Origin: Antitrichia curtipendula
Lineage: Eukaryota > Streptophyta > Bryopsida > Hypnales > Leucodontaceae
NCBI GenBank assembly: GCA_951230915.1
Contig: OX579635.1
Coordinates: forward strand, 48,918,001-48,982,000
DNA: 64,000 nucleotides
Direction of reading: 5' to 3'
Shown: piece after piece, positions 63,840 through 64,000 of the stretch
How the letters are laid out: each line of letters opens with the position of its first letter
How positions within the stretch are numbered: the first letter of the stretch is position 1
Notes under the pieces: generated by a model
What the model saw: the letters and a program-made list of their open reading frames with translations, nothing else
The model's database searches: none
Told to the model about the DNA's origin: nothing
Position numbers and translations under genes: made by a program

Positions 63840-64000
63840 TGGGATCCTACGAGGGTTTGAGATTGAAATGAAATACTAGTTCCCTTATTTTCTAATTCAA
63901 GTGGAACGGTATTTTATTCTAATGGGGATATGTAAATATGGATTGGCATTGAAAATTTTACATGAAATAGTATCCAAGTTGTTTTGAATTCAAGCATTCC
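63840..64000 (+). repeat. Partial terminal monomer, start of a third HOR copy
   Basis: The last 161 bases are a unit cut by the window edge after CAAGCATTCC. It begins TTTGAGATTG like 59,425 and 61,817, but its back half has TTGGCATTG and TTTTACATG where those have AGGTTGGG and TTTCAAATG. It looks like the start of another HOR copy with an exchanged back half; the array continues beyond the window. Confidence 0.8.

Larger units (their letters stand above)
1..64000 (+). repeat. 184-bp satellite DNA array, about 348 tandem monomers
   Basis: Direct reading shows one head-to-tail tandem repeat from the first to the last base. The landmarks TGGGATCCTACGAGGG, ATACTAGTTCCC, GGAACGGTATTTTATTG and CATTCCACTAGAAAAC recur every 184 bases, always in this orientation. 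Monomer starts follow 1+184n with a cumulative slip of only -9 by base 63,840, giving 347 full units plus 161 bases. The consensus has 57 G/C in 184 bases (31%) and two CpG sites. No transposon, unique spacer, inversion or gene interrupts it. Each frame of the consensus meets a stop within about 40 codons on both strands. By analogy with satellites of this length and composition it is probably constitutive heterochromatin, possibly centromeric. The species and family are not recognised. Confidence 0.98.

Noticed and set aside
1..64000. CRISPR array
   Set aside because: Repeats are regularly spaced, but the whole 184-bp unit is conserved, not just 25-40 bases with unique spacers, and there are no cas genes. 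It is satellite DNA.
1..64000. Short open reading frames, mainly on the minus strand
   Set aside because: The longest recurring open frame is about 39 codons per unit (27 from an ATG), ends at a TAA shared by all monomers, and 184 is not a multiple of three so frames cannot join across units. No ribosome-binding or domain signal is seen.
1..64000. CENP-B box
   Set aside because: The core pattern TTCG-four bases-A-two bases-CGGG is not present in the consensus; TTCG occurs only in rare variants (CTTCGAGG, TTTTCGAATTC) without the right-hand CGGG.
1..64000. Known centromeric satellites such as primate alpha satellite or Arabidopsis CEN180
   Set aside because: Unit length is near but the sequence does not resemble what I know of either. 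No family name is given.
1..64000. Ribosomal DNA spacer or other gene-associated subrepeats
   Set aside because: No rRNA gene sequence appears in 64 kb, and the repeat is continuous and AT-rich without a gene flank.
1..64000. Window as a pure assembly artefact of one looped repeat
   Set aside because: Copies differ by many structured substitutions and by private indels, and offsets vary (3, 4, 5, 7, 8, 9, 10, 11, 13, 20, 22, 25 units). A looping error would give identical blocks of one size. Local copy-number errors in the near-identical duplications remain possible.

Overview
The whole 64,000-base window is one uninterrupted head-to-tail satellite DNA array. Its repeat unit is 184 bp, it is about 69% A+T, and every copy lies in the same orientation. 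I count 347 complete monomers and a final partial one (63,840-64,000). The window opens on the unit boundary I use (TGGGATCC, BamHI) and neither array edge is inside it. I see no gene, RNA gene, transposon insertion, CRISPR array or unique sequence. The longest recurring open frame is about 39 codons on the minus strand of each monomer and is a by-product of the repeat.

Such an array indicates a eukaryotic nuclear genome, probably centromeric, pericentromeric or subtelomeric heterochromatin from a long-read assembly. The unit is near nucleosome-plus-linker length, as in many plant and animal centromeric satellites. I do not recognise the family. A flowering plant is plausible, but an animal such as a fish, insect or mollusc cannot be excluded from the sequence.

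The structure is nested. (1) Each monomer is an old, diverged duplication of a roughly 90-bp element: half A is 86 bp, and half B is 98 bp with an extra palindromic AAAATTTT. (2) Monomers fall into variant types defined by a few diagnostic sites. (3) These types are arranged in higher-order repeats (HORs) and segmental duplications whose offsets are whole numbers of monomers.

Layout: 1-9,379 is an early-type block with a 22-monomer segmental duplication and a 5-monomer tandem duplication inside its second copy. 9,380-13,059 is a transition zone with a 4-monomer tandem duplication. 13,060-36,978 is dominated by an 11-monomer, 2,024-bp HOR (types A to K) in several complete, rearranged and truncated copies. 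36,979-46,544 is a block rich in CTATTAAAA and CTACGTGGG variants with 20-, 7- and 4-monomer offsets. 46,545-52,616 holds a distinctive P-Q-R triplet carrying GTAATAAAG. 52,985-58,800 holds 8- and 10-monomer duplications. 59,425-64,000 holds a 13-monomer HOR and a remodelled 11-monomer second copy.

The pattern fits repeated unequal crossing-over and gene conversion that nearly always kept the 184-bp phase: I find only eleven monomers of altered length, each by one base. No protein-coding or RNA-based system is present. The points of interest are the internal half-repeat, the HOR history, the near absence of indels and the decay at the CpG sites.
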